From Diaporthe sp. PMI_573 (lineage: Eukaryota > Ascomycota > Sordariomycetes > Diaporthales > Diaporthaceae): a stretch of DNA of 64,000 bases. The stretch is taken from contig JAJTUP010000005.1 of the NCBI GenBank assembly GCA_021399435.1, positions 1,178,001-1,242,000 on the forward strand, written 5' to 3'. Position numbers and translations under genes: made by a program. Position 1 is the stretch's first letter. Every line of letters begins with the position of its first letter. The notes below the pieces were generated by a model that saw nothing but the letters and a program-made list of their open reading frames with translations, was not told the origin of the DNA and did not search any database. Of this stretch, positions 1 to 10,404 are shown one piece after another.

Positions 1-1983
1 GAGTATGTGAGCACCACTGGCCTTGAGCCGACCGCCAGTGACTGGGGCTTCCTGCGGGCACGTCTCACTGAGCTTGAGAATCGCCTAGAGGGCTCTCCAA
101 GAACGGTCGAGCAGAGCTTGCTTCCGGCCTCGGTCCCAGCCTCGGACTCGGCCTTGATGTCCAGCATCATCCCAAGCGAGTCTCTGGATGCGCACAGCAC
201 CGGGACAAGCAGCGTCACTTCATCGTTCCGATCTGCGGGCGTCACGCCGGTCTACCCTATAGTCGAGGATTCGGGCCCGAACTCCGGAACCCAGTTTCCG
301 GCATCTGTGTTCCTTGATATTGACTACTATATCTGGTCCCGTGTCCGACTGCCTGCTCCCGCTCCCGGTGGCGCCATTCCTGCGGTGCGTTTCCTTGATC
401 ATCCCCACCTTTCCACGTCTTCGCTTTGTGCGGAATCTGATCCCGTATTCTGTTTGGTCTTACCATGGCATCTAATCGGGAATTATAATCCTCCGCAGCC
501 CGTTCTGGCGCTTCTCAGCCAAGGCAATGTCGTCCTCGACGTGTCGCGGGACTATTTCGCCACGATCCACACGTGGTTCCCCATCGTATCCAAGAAGAGG
601 ATGGACATGGGCCTTCCGGTACGAAATGCAGGCCCTGACCTTGCCATGCTGTTTCTCGGAATGAAGCTCATCGCCGTGCCCGCGACCACGACTGACGTCG
701 CCGAATGCGCCTTATACACAATAGCGAAGGACTTTCTTGCCCGCCTTGAGCGTAAAGGTACCGCCTCGCTACTCTGTCTTCAGGCCATGGTCCTGGTGGC
801 GTTGTATGAGTACGGTCATGCGATCTATCCGGCAGCTTGGATGACCATCGGGTCGTGCGCACGTTACTCCGATGTCTTGGGACTTACCCCCGGTGATTAT
901 CCCATATTGGGCCAACCTGTACGTGTCCCAATTGCTGGGTAGGACCTGTGATCTAATCGCGTATGAGCCCTTCTTCAGTTCATTAACCATATTCTTTGTC
1001 ATAGACCACGTGGACGGAAGCCGAAGAAAGGAGGAGGGTGTGGTGGAGTATATACATCTTGGACAAACTTGTGTCGATGGGCAGTAGAAGGCATTGCCTA
1101 GTGGCGGACCCGCAGCCTGAGGGCCGGTTGCCTGTTGATGATGAAGTATGGGTAAGTTCTCCTGGCGCTCTATATCAAGAGCCGAAGCAGTGATTATCTT
1201 ATTCGAACTATCGCCTGGGCCGACAGGGTACTTGGCAGCAACTGACTTGGCAGGCAGGACTGCGGAGATGTCAGAAAGGCACTCGGCTACTCGACTCGTA
1301 CACCCTACCAGGTCGAGCAATCGGGTTTTGCACGGCTGTGCCAGGGCTCGATCTATCTCGGCCGCGCCATAGGCTACGCACGCGAGAACACGACGATAAG
1401 CACATCCCGCATTGCAGAAATAATTGCCCTCACCCACGAGCTCACTAGCTTCGGCGCGGTCGTGGACAATGAAAGCACCGCCCGCAGCCTCGAGAGCCGC
1501 TTCGCCCTCGTTGCCCCTCGGTCCATTACCCGCTCAGCGCTATTCGTCGCTCTTGACCGCTTCACTTGCCCGGAGAAGATCGGTTCAGAACCTGGGTACA
1601 TCGACAGCCCGGGCGCGAAGACACAGGAAGAGCTCGAGCTTCAGAGGCAGTCAATACAAGTCATCGAACGAGTGAGCGAGCAGCTTCACGCTTTAGGTAC
1701 GGATATGTTGGGTATGCTCCAGGGCGAAGGGGATACGGCTCAGGCTCAAACGTATTCACTGGGCCACGTGAGCCCCTTCATCATGGACTCCATCTACGCA
1801 GGCGCCGCGACCTTCCACTGGCTTCTTGGGGAGAATGGGAAGGACGTTTACCGCAAGGCTGCTGCTGATTTGGACCTATTACTGGACACTCTGAGCCCGA
1901 GGTGGCGGCTCGGTAGCATGTACCGGGAATTGCTGGTGATGCACGACGCCTCAGCGAGGGTAGCGGCCAGCGCGGCGGAATGA
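1..1983 (+). CDS. Fungal Zn2Cys6-type transcription factor, 5'-truncated by window edge
   Basis: The reading frame is open from base 1, so the N-terminus with the expected zinc cluster lies upstream. Four exons give one frame of 558 residues plus stop: 1-384, 499-918, 1005-1151, 1258-1983. The protein opens with a heptad-like stretch (LRARLTELENRLEG), typical of the dimerisation coil after a Zn2Cys6 cluster, followed by a fungal-specific transcription-factor domain (ALLSQGNVVLD, HTWFPIVSKKRMDMGL, then TEAEERRRVWWSIYILDKLV). The 385-498 intron is a multiple of three without stops, so it could be mistaken for coding; GTGCGT donor, CCGCAG acceptor and family alignment support removing it. The 3' exon ends with an alpha-helical ligand-response-like region. 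It is probably a nuclear pathway regulator; target genes are unknown, though the SDR and P450 next to it are candidates. Confidence 0.85.
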
Positions 1984-2559
1984 TAGAATCGGCAGAGGTC
2001 AGGGAATGTGCTGGTCAGTGGGCGCTGTGATTGTGGTCATCTATTTGTCAGAGGTAGTACCTGTATTTCTGACTGTAGCAACGGGATTAATAAATCAGAG
2101 CCGTTGTTTAATACCCCTGTGAGGCGATTCGTGGCCGCTTCTGCCGTGGCAGCAGATCGAAGCAGTGAAACTTTGTCCACGATCATACAATGCTTGTCGC
2201 GCACATACGGACGCATAAATGTGGGGCCGGGTGCGGCCGCTGACGCCGCATTGCGCAGACAGTGGCCGCATTGCACAGACCGCGGCCGCAACCGAGTTGT
2301 CGGACGGAGGGCAGACCAGTTTAGGGTGTGCAGCGAAAGTGTGTTTGTTGGTGATGGCTGCGCTTCGTTGATGACGCGCATCACCATCAGCCCAATCTCG
2401 CCACAAACGACAACCTATAAAGTCGACGGTCACTTGATAAACCTTGGAACAACACCCTGTAAAACACAGCACCTCTCTCATCCGATTAAGTTCTAGAACA
2501 AGGCTATTTACTTTGGAATTTTGACATTACCAACCGAAAATCTCTCCCAAATCCTAAAT
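1984..2559. other. Intergenic spacer with a short direct repeat
   Basis: I see no gene here. Open frames on both strands lack family features. Bases 2245-2260 and 2265-2280 are two 16-bp units (GCCGCATTGCGCAGAC, one mismatch) with 20-bp period, in a GC-rich patch. The last part is the promoter and leader of the SDR gene. Confidence 0.6.
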
Positions 2560-3794
2560 ATGAGTGTCCGCCGAAGCACCATTATTCCCCACAAGCCGAC
2601 TCTGACTGAGAAGAACCTTCCTAACCAAGCAGGCAAGGTAAGACATAACTGCTCAACATACCAATGCGACTCGCTTAATGTACTGACATGCACTAGGTCT
2701 TTCTTATCACTGGCGCCTCGGGTGGTCTAGGGAAGGAGATCGCATCAATTCTGTACGAGAAGAATGGAAAGATCTACATGGCCGCCCGCTCCCAATCCAA
2801 GACGAGGGAGGTGATTAGGGATATCAAGGCTGCCCATCCAAACTCAACTGGCCAGATGATCTTTCTGCCGCTGGTCCTCGATGACCTGACCACCATCAAG
2901 GCTTCGGCCGACGAATTCCTTGCACAAGAGACCCGCTTAGACGTGCTCTATAACAACGCTGGCGTCATGGTCCCTCCTCAGGGGTCCAAGACCGTGCAAG
3001 GCTACGAGCTCCAGATTGGCGTGAACAACCTCGCCCCGTTCCTCTTCACCCACTTTATCCACCCCGTCCTCGTCGCTACGGCTCAGATCGCCCCCAAGAA
3101 CTCGGTGCGTGTGATCTGGGTTTCCTCCAGCGCCGCCGATGGTGCCCCGACGCCTGCTATCGACTTCACGAATATGGACTACCATAATGAAGAGGGTATC
3201 TGGCCCAAGTACTCTCGCAGTAAGGCTGGAAACGTCTTGCACGCCGTCGAGTATGCTCGCAGGACTGCCGACCAAGGCATCATCAGCATTGTTCGTCATC
3301 CAACGACCTCTCTGTTCGATTCCTCTTCCCTTTAATCGGTGTTGAAACTGACGTTTGTCCACAGGCCCTCAACCCCGGAAACTTTGTGACCAACCTGCAG
3401 CAGAACATGCCGAAGATGCAGCTTGGCCTGTTTGTAGGTCAACGTTGCCTGTAAGAGTCGAAGAATTGGACTGACATTCGCTTCTCAGAAACTCATCTCC
3501 CACGCGCCCAAGAACGGCGCCTATACCCAGCTCTTTGCCAGCCATTCTCCTACCATCACAGAGAAGGACAACGGCGGTTGGGGTAAGTCTCTCGTCTCCT
3601 AAAATCCAACCTGTCGGCCAGCTTGCTCTAGGTGCCGCATGCGCAAACAACAAGATCATCTAGCTAACGACAATACTTGTTCAACAGTTTCTCCTTTTGG
3701 AAAGGTTGAGGCACCTCGCAAGGATCTCCTTGACCCTGTCCTTGGGAAGCAGTACTGGGAATGGACTGCGGAGCAGATCAACCAGTATAAGTGA
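2560..3794 (+). CDS. Short-chain dehydrogenase/reductase (retinol dehydrogenase-like SDR)
   Basis: Five exons (2560-2637, 2697-3290, 3365-3433, 3489-3582, 3688-3794) give an intact 313-residue protein, normal for classical SDRs. Residues ~27-36 hold the Rossmann dinucleotide motif (TGASGGLG); YNNAGVM is the NNAG structural motif; IGVNN supplies the catalytic Asn; SSS precedes the YSRSK catalytic Tyr-x3-Lys; LNPGNF follows the active site. The C-terminal part (KNGAYTQLFASHSPTITEKDNGGW) matches fungal retinol-dehydrogenase/WWOX-like SDRs. It should catalyse NAD(P)-dependent interconversion of a carbonyl and an alcohol; the substrate is unknown. It lies 576 bp after a regulator and is convergent with a P450 pseudogene. 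The start ATG gives a short N-terminal leader before the fold, as usual in this family. Confidence 0.9.
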
Positions 3795-4258
3795 GTTCGC
3801 GACGGCTTTGAAAAACAGTGGCGATCGAGGCGTCAGGCCGATGTTGGTCCAGGTCTGTGTTGAAGAAGAAAACAAGGTCGGCGACTAGACTCGCAGGTAG
3901 TGTTTTAAGTCATGCCATGCCTCAAATCCAAAGGTTAAAGTTACATCCATTCTCAAAGGTTGGCACGCGGTAACGGGGAGTGAAATAATGGCCAGGCTCG
4001 GGGTCGAGTAGGTTGGACAGTGTCCAAATCATGGCATTGTATTGCGATAGGATTATGCGAAAATGATCCAAGTCACATTAGCAGTCAAATGCAATATGGC
4101 TCACCACGACACATCGGCGACTGAACTGAACTTCAAGCAGCTGGCTGCCTGCTGCCTGGAAATGGGAGAGATTGTATAGCTGGAATACTGCTGGAAAGAA
4201 TATATACACACAAAGTGTGCTTCAGTGACGGGGATTCAAGTATCTTTCCCTCTTCTCA
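3795..4258. other. Convergent 3' intergenic region
   Basis: The space between the SDR stop and the 3' end of the minus-strand P450 relic. I looked here on the minus strand for the missing P450 haem-binding loop (FxxGxRxCxG) and did not find it in any frame. No other feature is supported. Confidence 0.6.
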
Positions 4259-5834
4259 TTAGTAGAGAGCCTCATGACGAGGAGCAGATGTGAATCGGAT
4301 CAGAAGCCCTAAGCAGCTTCGGAATGCCAAGCAAACAGTGGCCTCTATAGCAGCTGCGGGATCATAGCGTGCATCCTGATGAATGGCAGACCAAAAGTTG
4401 ATGTCGTTGCTGGGTGGAACTCGCTGACAAAGAAGAGTCTTCCCTGTACTGGTGCCAGCCCCCACTACTAAGGTGGGTCTCGTCATCACCCACCCGTAGA
4501 GGGTGCTGACGGCCCAAACAATCATTACAATCGGGGACGGGTGAGGAACGGGAGGATTTATACGGAGAGTCTCGTCCATGACTGCTGACAAATACGGCAA
4601 ACTCTGGATGGAATGGACATTGATGTCCTCTTCGGTTTGGAAAGCAGAAAAGATTTCGTCTGTCAGTTTGGCCAATACTCCTGGATGAAGCGTTAAGAAG
4701 TACCTGGCTGTTGCCAAAGCGGTTGACGACGTCTCGGAGCCGCCGAGCATGAGAATGAAAGCGTTGGCTTCCATTTCTTCCTTACTTATTTCCTGTTCAA
4801 AAAAACGTTTTAAGTGAATGTAAGGGACGTAGCAAGATACGGCGAATCGGAGTGACTTACTCTGTCCCCTTTCTGTCGAATCATTGATTCCATGAAGTCT
4901 GGACGAGACTTTCCCAAGCCAATCCTCTTTTCCACATTCGCCGCAGCCAGCGCAAAATTATCCTCTGTCAGCCGCTTCAATTCTTTTGGAATTATTGCCT
5001 CGAATATCGCGGAGAAAGGCGGGAATCGATCGCTTGACCGAGGAAATTCATAGTTTTGGAGGCCTTTTGCATGGCATGTATCCATGGGTGATCTTGGGAC
5101 TTCAGAAGGCTTCCGAGTGGCTCGCCCCAGGATAAATCGCTGATGACGTCGGAGGTCACCCGGTTGTACCACATAACCATGTCGATAGGGCGATTGCCCC
5201 CTTCGCAATTCTCGTGCAACCGTTGAAAAGCAGACCGACGTGTGCGGAAATAAGAGGCTGTTGGTCGGCTATTGCTTGCATCGAAAACCCATGAGATAGA
5301 ACACGGCGAAACCGGCTGTGATCTTCAAGATTCGCTCCCAACAAGTTGTGCTCATTACCCAGAATGGCGGATGGCTCTTTGGTATTCTCTAGCTTCCCTC
5401 CACTTCGATGGCCAAAGATGTCTTTCCATGCATCGGGATGGATGAATGACAACTCGTTATGTGCGATTCGAACGATCGGTCCGTACTTGTTGTGTAGGTC
5501 GAGAAGCCTTTCGTGCGGCTTTGCGCTCAGGTTTGAGAGTGTGTAGGGAATTCGACTTGATGCCCAAGTCTTGGGCCCCGGGAAGTTTCGCAGCGGGTGG
5601 AAGAATACATTGTACAGGGCTTTTGCAAGGGAGTAAACGATATACTAGCAACATGATCATGTTAGTACGGACTGAGATAAATTATAAAGATAGTATCGCG
5701 TTGAAAGCTCCCCATACCAAAAGAAAGACGATGGCGAGAGTTGAAAGTGCTCGGACAGCCTTTCGAACAAGGCTTTCAGTCGGGAAAGGCATGATAGGTT
5801 GCGTTTTTGTTGGATCAGCGGGGGGGTTTCTCAT
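4259..5834 (-). pseudogene. Cytochrome P450 pseudogene (two frameshifts, no haem loop)
   Basis: Read on the minus strand, exon 1 (5718-5834) encodes a membrane-anchor segment (ALSTLAIVFLL); exon 2 (4861-5644) starts with the P450 signature VFFHPLRNFPGPKTW and continues to RPDFMESMIRQKGD; exon 3 (from 4792) has the I-helix (LGGSETSSTALATARYFL) and K-helix (DETLRINPPVPHPSP). Two frame changes lie inside exon 2: one near 5210, where FNG should run into LHENCEGGNRP, and one near 5035, where FLGQAID should run into RFPPFSAIFEAI. After SAIHQDARY the PERW region and the Cys-ligand loop are absent. A P450 without its haem cysteine cannot be active. The family would be an ER mono-oxygenase with an N-terminal anchor. 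Assembly error could explain the frameshifts but not the missing loop. Confidence 0.85.
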
Positions 5835-7410
5835 ACAGAAACCAGTCGTAAGGCCGAAGATGGTGTAGTAGATTTTAGGATCGAACGGTCAGAACTCCTT
5901 CTCCTTTAAATGTGAGTCTATTTGACAGTGTTTGTACGTCAACTCAAGGCTATGAAGCACAGGCACAGCTACAGGGGTCTTGCATCACACCTTTCCGAGC
6001 CACCATTTTCACGCATCATGTTGACCGCCAAGCAGCGGAGCTTGAGATCCCCACATGCTTCTGCGAATCAATTGCTACAGTCTACCCCGATTGTGATTCA
6101 CGAACAAGCATTTCACCCCGAGAGTCCCGTAAATCTGAAAAGGAACCAAGGACTCCCCACACCGTTCTTTGCCGGGCAACTCTGTTGCTGTTCTTTATTA
6201 CCAATCCTTGCTCATCGATTCAACAAGTTAAGGAAGAGATTCCCACGCCTTTCATTTCCCAGGCAACTCTCGTCTTTCACGCCAATCCTCAAATTGCTTT
6301 TCAAATTTGTATCAACACGTAGCTCGATATTCGTACCTCAGCTCCAATGTTATGGAAGACACTAGTAGGGACTAGCACGTCGAGCTAGACGAGGACATTC
6401 AGGCTGCCGTAGCGCACCTTACGGAGATTCTATGACATGGAATGAACTCGGCGACAGTTGCATTGGCCCTACTCGCCCGCTTCGTCCAGTAACAACATCC
6501 CCCCCCCCAGCATAAAGGATCTGAGTCTTCGTTGGTTGATTGAAGGTGCCGTTTTCCCACACCTATAGCCTACTCCGGGACTGGCCTCGATATTTTTGAC
6601 ACCAGGGACTCGTCAAGCATACTTGTGTCCCCTCTCGGCTCGACTTTGGGTTTCAAGAAGTATACTTAAAACTATGCGTGTTGTTTCTGGTCTCTAATCA
6701 AGACAAGGTCAGAAAGATCATGATGAATACCCACGAGGCAGCAGGCCCCAAATTTCCTATCAAGCAGGGCTTGATAATTTCAACAGGGGCACAGAACTCT
6801 GGCTCATCTGTCGTAATGCTTTGTTGACATCGCTATTTGTGTCACATCTATGACAGCCAAAACCGTTGACTGTTCATCATTCACAAACCTCCGAGGCGTT
6901 CACTTGCCTTGGTCTTCACACCAAAGACGTCTGAAGTGGGCGAGTTGGACCCTCAACGGCAAGATCTGAGGCTAGTCTTTAAGCCATGCCTGGCTGGCCG
7001 TCGGAACAACGTTCATTGTTCCAGGGTGAAGATTCAAGGTAGTACAATACAATTTTCAAGAGTCAAAAATATACAGGGGCTCTAGCAGCTGGAACTGGAT
7101 CAAAACATGACATACACGTCTTCAACGTTCTGGTAAATCTCTCATGCCTGTGATTCGTTCGCAGTTTCTGCTAGGATACTGAGGCCAGCTGCCACCCAGG
7201 CTTGACTGTAAAAGAGACTCTCATCACATGGAACGAGCAGATAAGGGTGATAAAACAAAATTTCTAAATCGTCTTTGTTATTCCATTTAGACTAAATAGA
7301 TAGGCATGACTGATTTATTTAGCTGATATTATTTGTGAGAGGCTATAAGCATGTGCCACTTAGAATATCGCTCCATATAACAATTTAGGTGGGCTCATAA
7401 ATGGCCAAAA
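5835..7410. other. Gene-poor region
   Basis: About 1.6 kb without a supportable gene. Two overlapping plus-strand open frames (about 5912-6365) have biased, non-domain-like translations with no plausible splice continuation. No terminal repeats or transposase fragments were recognised. Confidence 0.5.
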
Positions 7411-7896
7411 TTAACAGGGATTGCAACCCTTGGAGCTGGGTGTGCCTAGCTGGTATTCTTCTCTTAAGTCAGTTCTGGAGTCCCGTCTTCTGACGGAATA
7501 ACGCTGATTCGTGTTCTCGGCAATTGGTTGGAGACCCGTGTTTTGGGTCATATAAGAGGGTGTTTGAACACCTTTTGGCACCCGAGCCTCATCCGTAGAC
7601 GGTGGCTTTTCGGCTGGTGCAGGGGTTGTCTCAACCCACTTCATGATGCTGTTGTTATCTAGAAGAGAATGATTGTTGTTAGTATCAGCTTTATAACCTT
7701 GGTAAGAGTTGTACATAGCATGATGTATGCGCTAGTGCCCACCTTGTAGTTCTCACAGCCTCACTCAACATAAAATGGAATGTAGCGATGAATGATCTAT
7801 ATGAAACTTGTTGTAACACTTACTCCAATAGCGTGTATCACTCAGCCTTTGGTCGCCGAGATGGTTAGGACTCATAATAAACTCCTTGGATGGCAT
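7411..7896 (-). CDS. Small two-exon hypothetical protein
   Basis: Exon 1 (7824-7896) starts MPSKEFIMSPNHLGDQR and ends at a GTAAGT donor after TATTGGA; exon 2 (7411-7658) follows a CTTCTAG acceptor, and the phases fit (AAT codon split one plus two). The product is 106 residues, polar and Pro/Thr-rich in its middle (TTPAPAEKPPSTDEA), with a charged patch (SVRRRDSRTDLREE) and no signal peptide or membrane segment. I do not recognise it. The consistent splice signals in a gene-poor stretch favour a real gene or recent relic. It could also be chance: the region is low in GC, and nothing conserved is visible. Confidence 0.4.
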
Positions 7897-8795
7897 TTTA
7901 TCTTCGCAGTTGTAGACTTTGGTAAGATTTGAAATTTTAGATTCTTAGGATTCTTTGAAAGTTTAATGAATATTAGAGAGATTGTCGTTTTGTTCCTAAC
8001 TCGAGACAGTTTTATATCAAGAAATTCATAATGCTACTCTCTTTTCAGGCCTTGTGACTTGCCCTACCGCAGCTGTAATTCAGCCGCTGGAATGACTGCC
8101 CGCATGCAATGAATGCCATGTACCGTCTCATCTAACTTCTCACTGACTTGAAAAAGTCCCCCCTGTACAGTCCTGAGGTACCCGTTCAAGTCACCGACCT
8201 GCGTAACTTCCGAGGTTTGAAGACACTTTGACAGTTCAGGCACGGGGGGGAATGAGTAGTCTAGTGAATTTTCCGCTTGGTGCAGCGAATTGAATGACGG
8301 TTGCCCTAGGATGCTTCATTTTCTTCACCCGTAATATCTGTTTAACAATGCCTGACTGCAAAATAGGAGGCATCTTCCGGTCATTGACAATGTTACCAGG
8401 CCTGCGTGTGCATCACGCTGCTACGCCCAAATTTCACAGCCACAACGATCACTTACTGGCATCTGGTACTTGGCTCGTGAGAACTAGAGGAAGTCTCTTA
8501 CTTTACGAACTGATCCCTTGGAGAAATCTTCCAAAGGAGGAGACTGCGTTGGGATTTGAACATTGAGACTGGCCCTTTACTAACATCCAACAGTTAGTCC
8601 AACTGCTGACTAAGCAAATTGGTCTGGTCGGGTTGAGATAAGTTTCGGGGAAAAATTCACCAAAGGGCACTGCACTACAGCTACCTTCATCGAAGGCAAG
8701 GCACCTATTGTGAGTCCACCGCTACAAGAAATCGCTGCAAAAAGCCATTTCACTACTGGCCCCCTGCGAAAATTCTCCCCCAGGACCAGCCGACG
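7897..8795. other. Intergenic spacer
   Basis: No supportable gene. The right-hand part is the promoter of the downstream methyltransferase gene. Short open frames at 8294-8566 (plus) and 8610-8837 (minus) have no recognisable features. Confidence 0.55.
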
Positions 8796-10076
8796 ATGGG
8801 TAAATACGATCGCAAAGAAAAGTCGCAGCCGAAACATGGAAAGCCCTCAAGCAGCGGTGCATCAAAGGCGCCACCACCGCTAACTCGAGGCTATCCAGGC
8901 TGGACTGGGCCTACATATATCCAGAAGAAGAAGAAGCCCCAGCAGCCAACTGCAGCCTCAGGGCCAGCAGAGCCCCCGAGGCTGGATCACGCCCTCCCCG
9001 TCGAGTTGGAGCAGCTGATGATCAATGTCTTCCGCACCACCTTCCCCGCGTGCAACGACTTCGAGGCGCTGAAGCCGACCTTGCAGGAGATCAAGGACGC
9101 GCTCTTCCGGAGGGACTTTGACATGGCCTTTGGGAGGGCCGACTTCCTCGAGGCGTATGCGATCCGTTGGAGCCCCAGTCGTGCGCTGGGGTACGCGCAG
9201 CTGATGGCTTGGATGTGTGAGGAGAGGGCTGGCGATGCTTGCGTCCAGCGGCTGGTGGGCGGTGATGATGAGCAAAGGCCAGCCAAGGTGGTATGTTTCG
9301 GGGGTGGCGCAGCTGAAATCATGGCTTTCTCGGCTCTTTTGCGTCATCTACAGCCCTCGGACGCAGCCGGCAGACCAGGGTTACCTTCAAGTTCTGAGGA
9401 TGTCTCGGGAGACCTGCAGGCTTTATCAATCTCAGAGGGTGATACTTCGCCAACAATCCTCGATCTTCACCTTATGGACACGGCAGACTGGGCCTCCGTG
9501 CTCTTGAAGTTACAAGAGTGTCTCGAGACCCCTCCGACTCTGTCCAAGTACGCCAGCGCAACAGCTCGCGCCACAAATGCTTCCTTCCTCTCGCCTGGGG
9601 CTGTTAAGCACAATTTCACGCGGGCCGACGTACTCAGCTGCAGCGCTGAATACCTTCGCGCGGCCATTGGACCTGATCCCGCGCTCCTTACACTTCTCTT
9701 CACCCTGAACGAGCTTTACACGGCCTCGATGCCACGTACTACCTCCTTCCTGCTCAGGGTAACGGAGGCTGCTCCAAAGGGTAGCTTGTTACTTGTGGTA
9801 GACAGTCCTGGGTCTTACTCTGAGACTGCTGTTGGCAATGCCAAGGAAGGGGAAGAGAAGAAGAAATATCCCATGAGTTGGCTGATGGACTACGCCCTCG
9901 TGCCAAGACCGAAAAAGAAGGCTGCGGGTGATGAAGGCGGGGAACAGGAGTCGACTCCTGCATGGGAAAAGGTCATTTCTAAGGATAGCTTGTGGTACCG
10001 GTTGGAAGAGGATTTAGACTACCCAGTCAGCCTGGAGAACATGAGGTTTCAGGTTCACGTGTTCAAGCGTGTATGA
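8796..10076 (+). CDS. BMT6: 25S rRNA uridine-N3 methyltransferase (BMT6-like, Methyltransf_34)
   Basis: A single 426-residue frame. The basic, low-complexity N-terminus (MGKYDRKEKSQPKHGK, KKKKPQQ) suits a nucleolar RNA-binding protein. Residues ~67-150 are the helical family region (LEQLMINVFRTTFP, ALGYAQLMAWMCEE). KVVCFGGGAAEIMAF is the SAM-binding glycine motif of a Rossmann methyltransferase, and the protein ends with the family's C-terminal signature (DYPVSLENMRFQVHVFKRV). Yeast BMT6 makes m3U at position 2843 of 25S rRNA; the same role in ribosome maturation is inferred from family. It is intronless and convergent with the calpain gene. A loop of about 35 residues after the SAM motif (QPSDAAGRPGLPSSSEDVSG) looks like a lineage insertion. 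Confidence 0.85.
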   Translation: MGKYDRKEKSQPKHGKPSSSGASKAPPPLTRGYPGWTGPTYIQKKKKPQQPTAASGPAEPPRLDHALPVELEQLMINVFRTTFPACNDFEALKPTLQEIKDALFRRDFDMAFGRADFLEAYAIRWSPSRALGYAQLMAWMCEERAGDACVQRLVGGDDEQRPAKVVCFGGGAAEIMAFSALLRHLQPSDAAGRPGLPSSSEDVSGDLQALSISEGDTSPTILDLHLMDTADWASVLLKLQECLETPPTLSKYASATARATNASFLSPGAVKHNFTRADVLSCSAEYLRAAIGPDPALLTLLFTLNELYTASMPRTTSFLLRVTEAAPKGSLLLVVDSPGSYSETAVGNAKEGEEKKKYPMSWLMDYALVPRPKKKAAGDEGGEQESTPAWEKVISKDSLWYRLEEDLDYPVSLENMRFQVHVFKRV

Positions 10077-10404
10077 GCATGAGATTAGAATGCAGCGTTC
10101 ATTCAGTGGGAGTCGTGCTGAAAATACAAATCGAATACCGGTAGTGAGCATGATCATCACATTCTATCGGAAACGCCCTCTTTGCTCCTCTCAGTCTCCC
10201 GCATGTAGCTTGTCAACCTTAGACTTATGTTGTCCCTGGATTGAGCACTCAGCTCACAAACAACGCACCTGTTACATTCTTCGAGACATATTCAGTATCT
10301 CGGAGTGCTTACTAATAGGTATACATTCTATTAAGAAAGTTTACCGCTGGAAGTTCTTTATGTGCCGCTTTGACTTCCAGCCGCCTCCTCACGATGCACC
10401 TTCT
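10077..10404. other. Convergent 3' region
   Basis: Short region between two convergent stop codons (BMT6-like and calpain). It probably holds both 3' untranslated ends; no other feature is seen. Confidence 0.6.

Noticed and set aside
2008..2496. 162-codon plus-strand frame after the first regulator
   Set aside because: Cys/Ser/Thr-rich noise over short GC repeats; minus-strand frames overlap it equally well.
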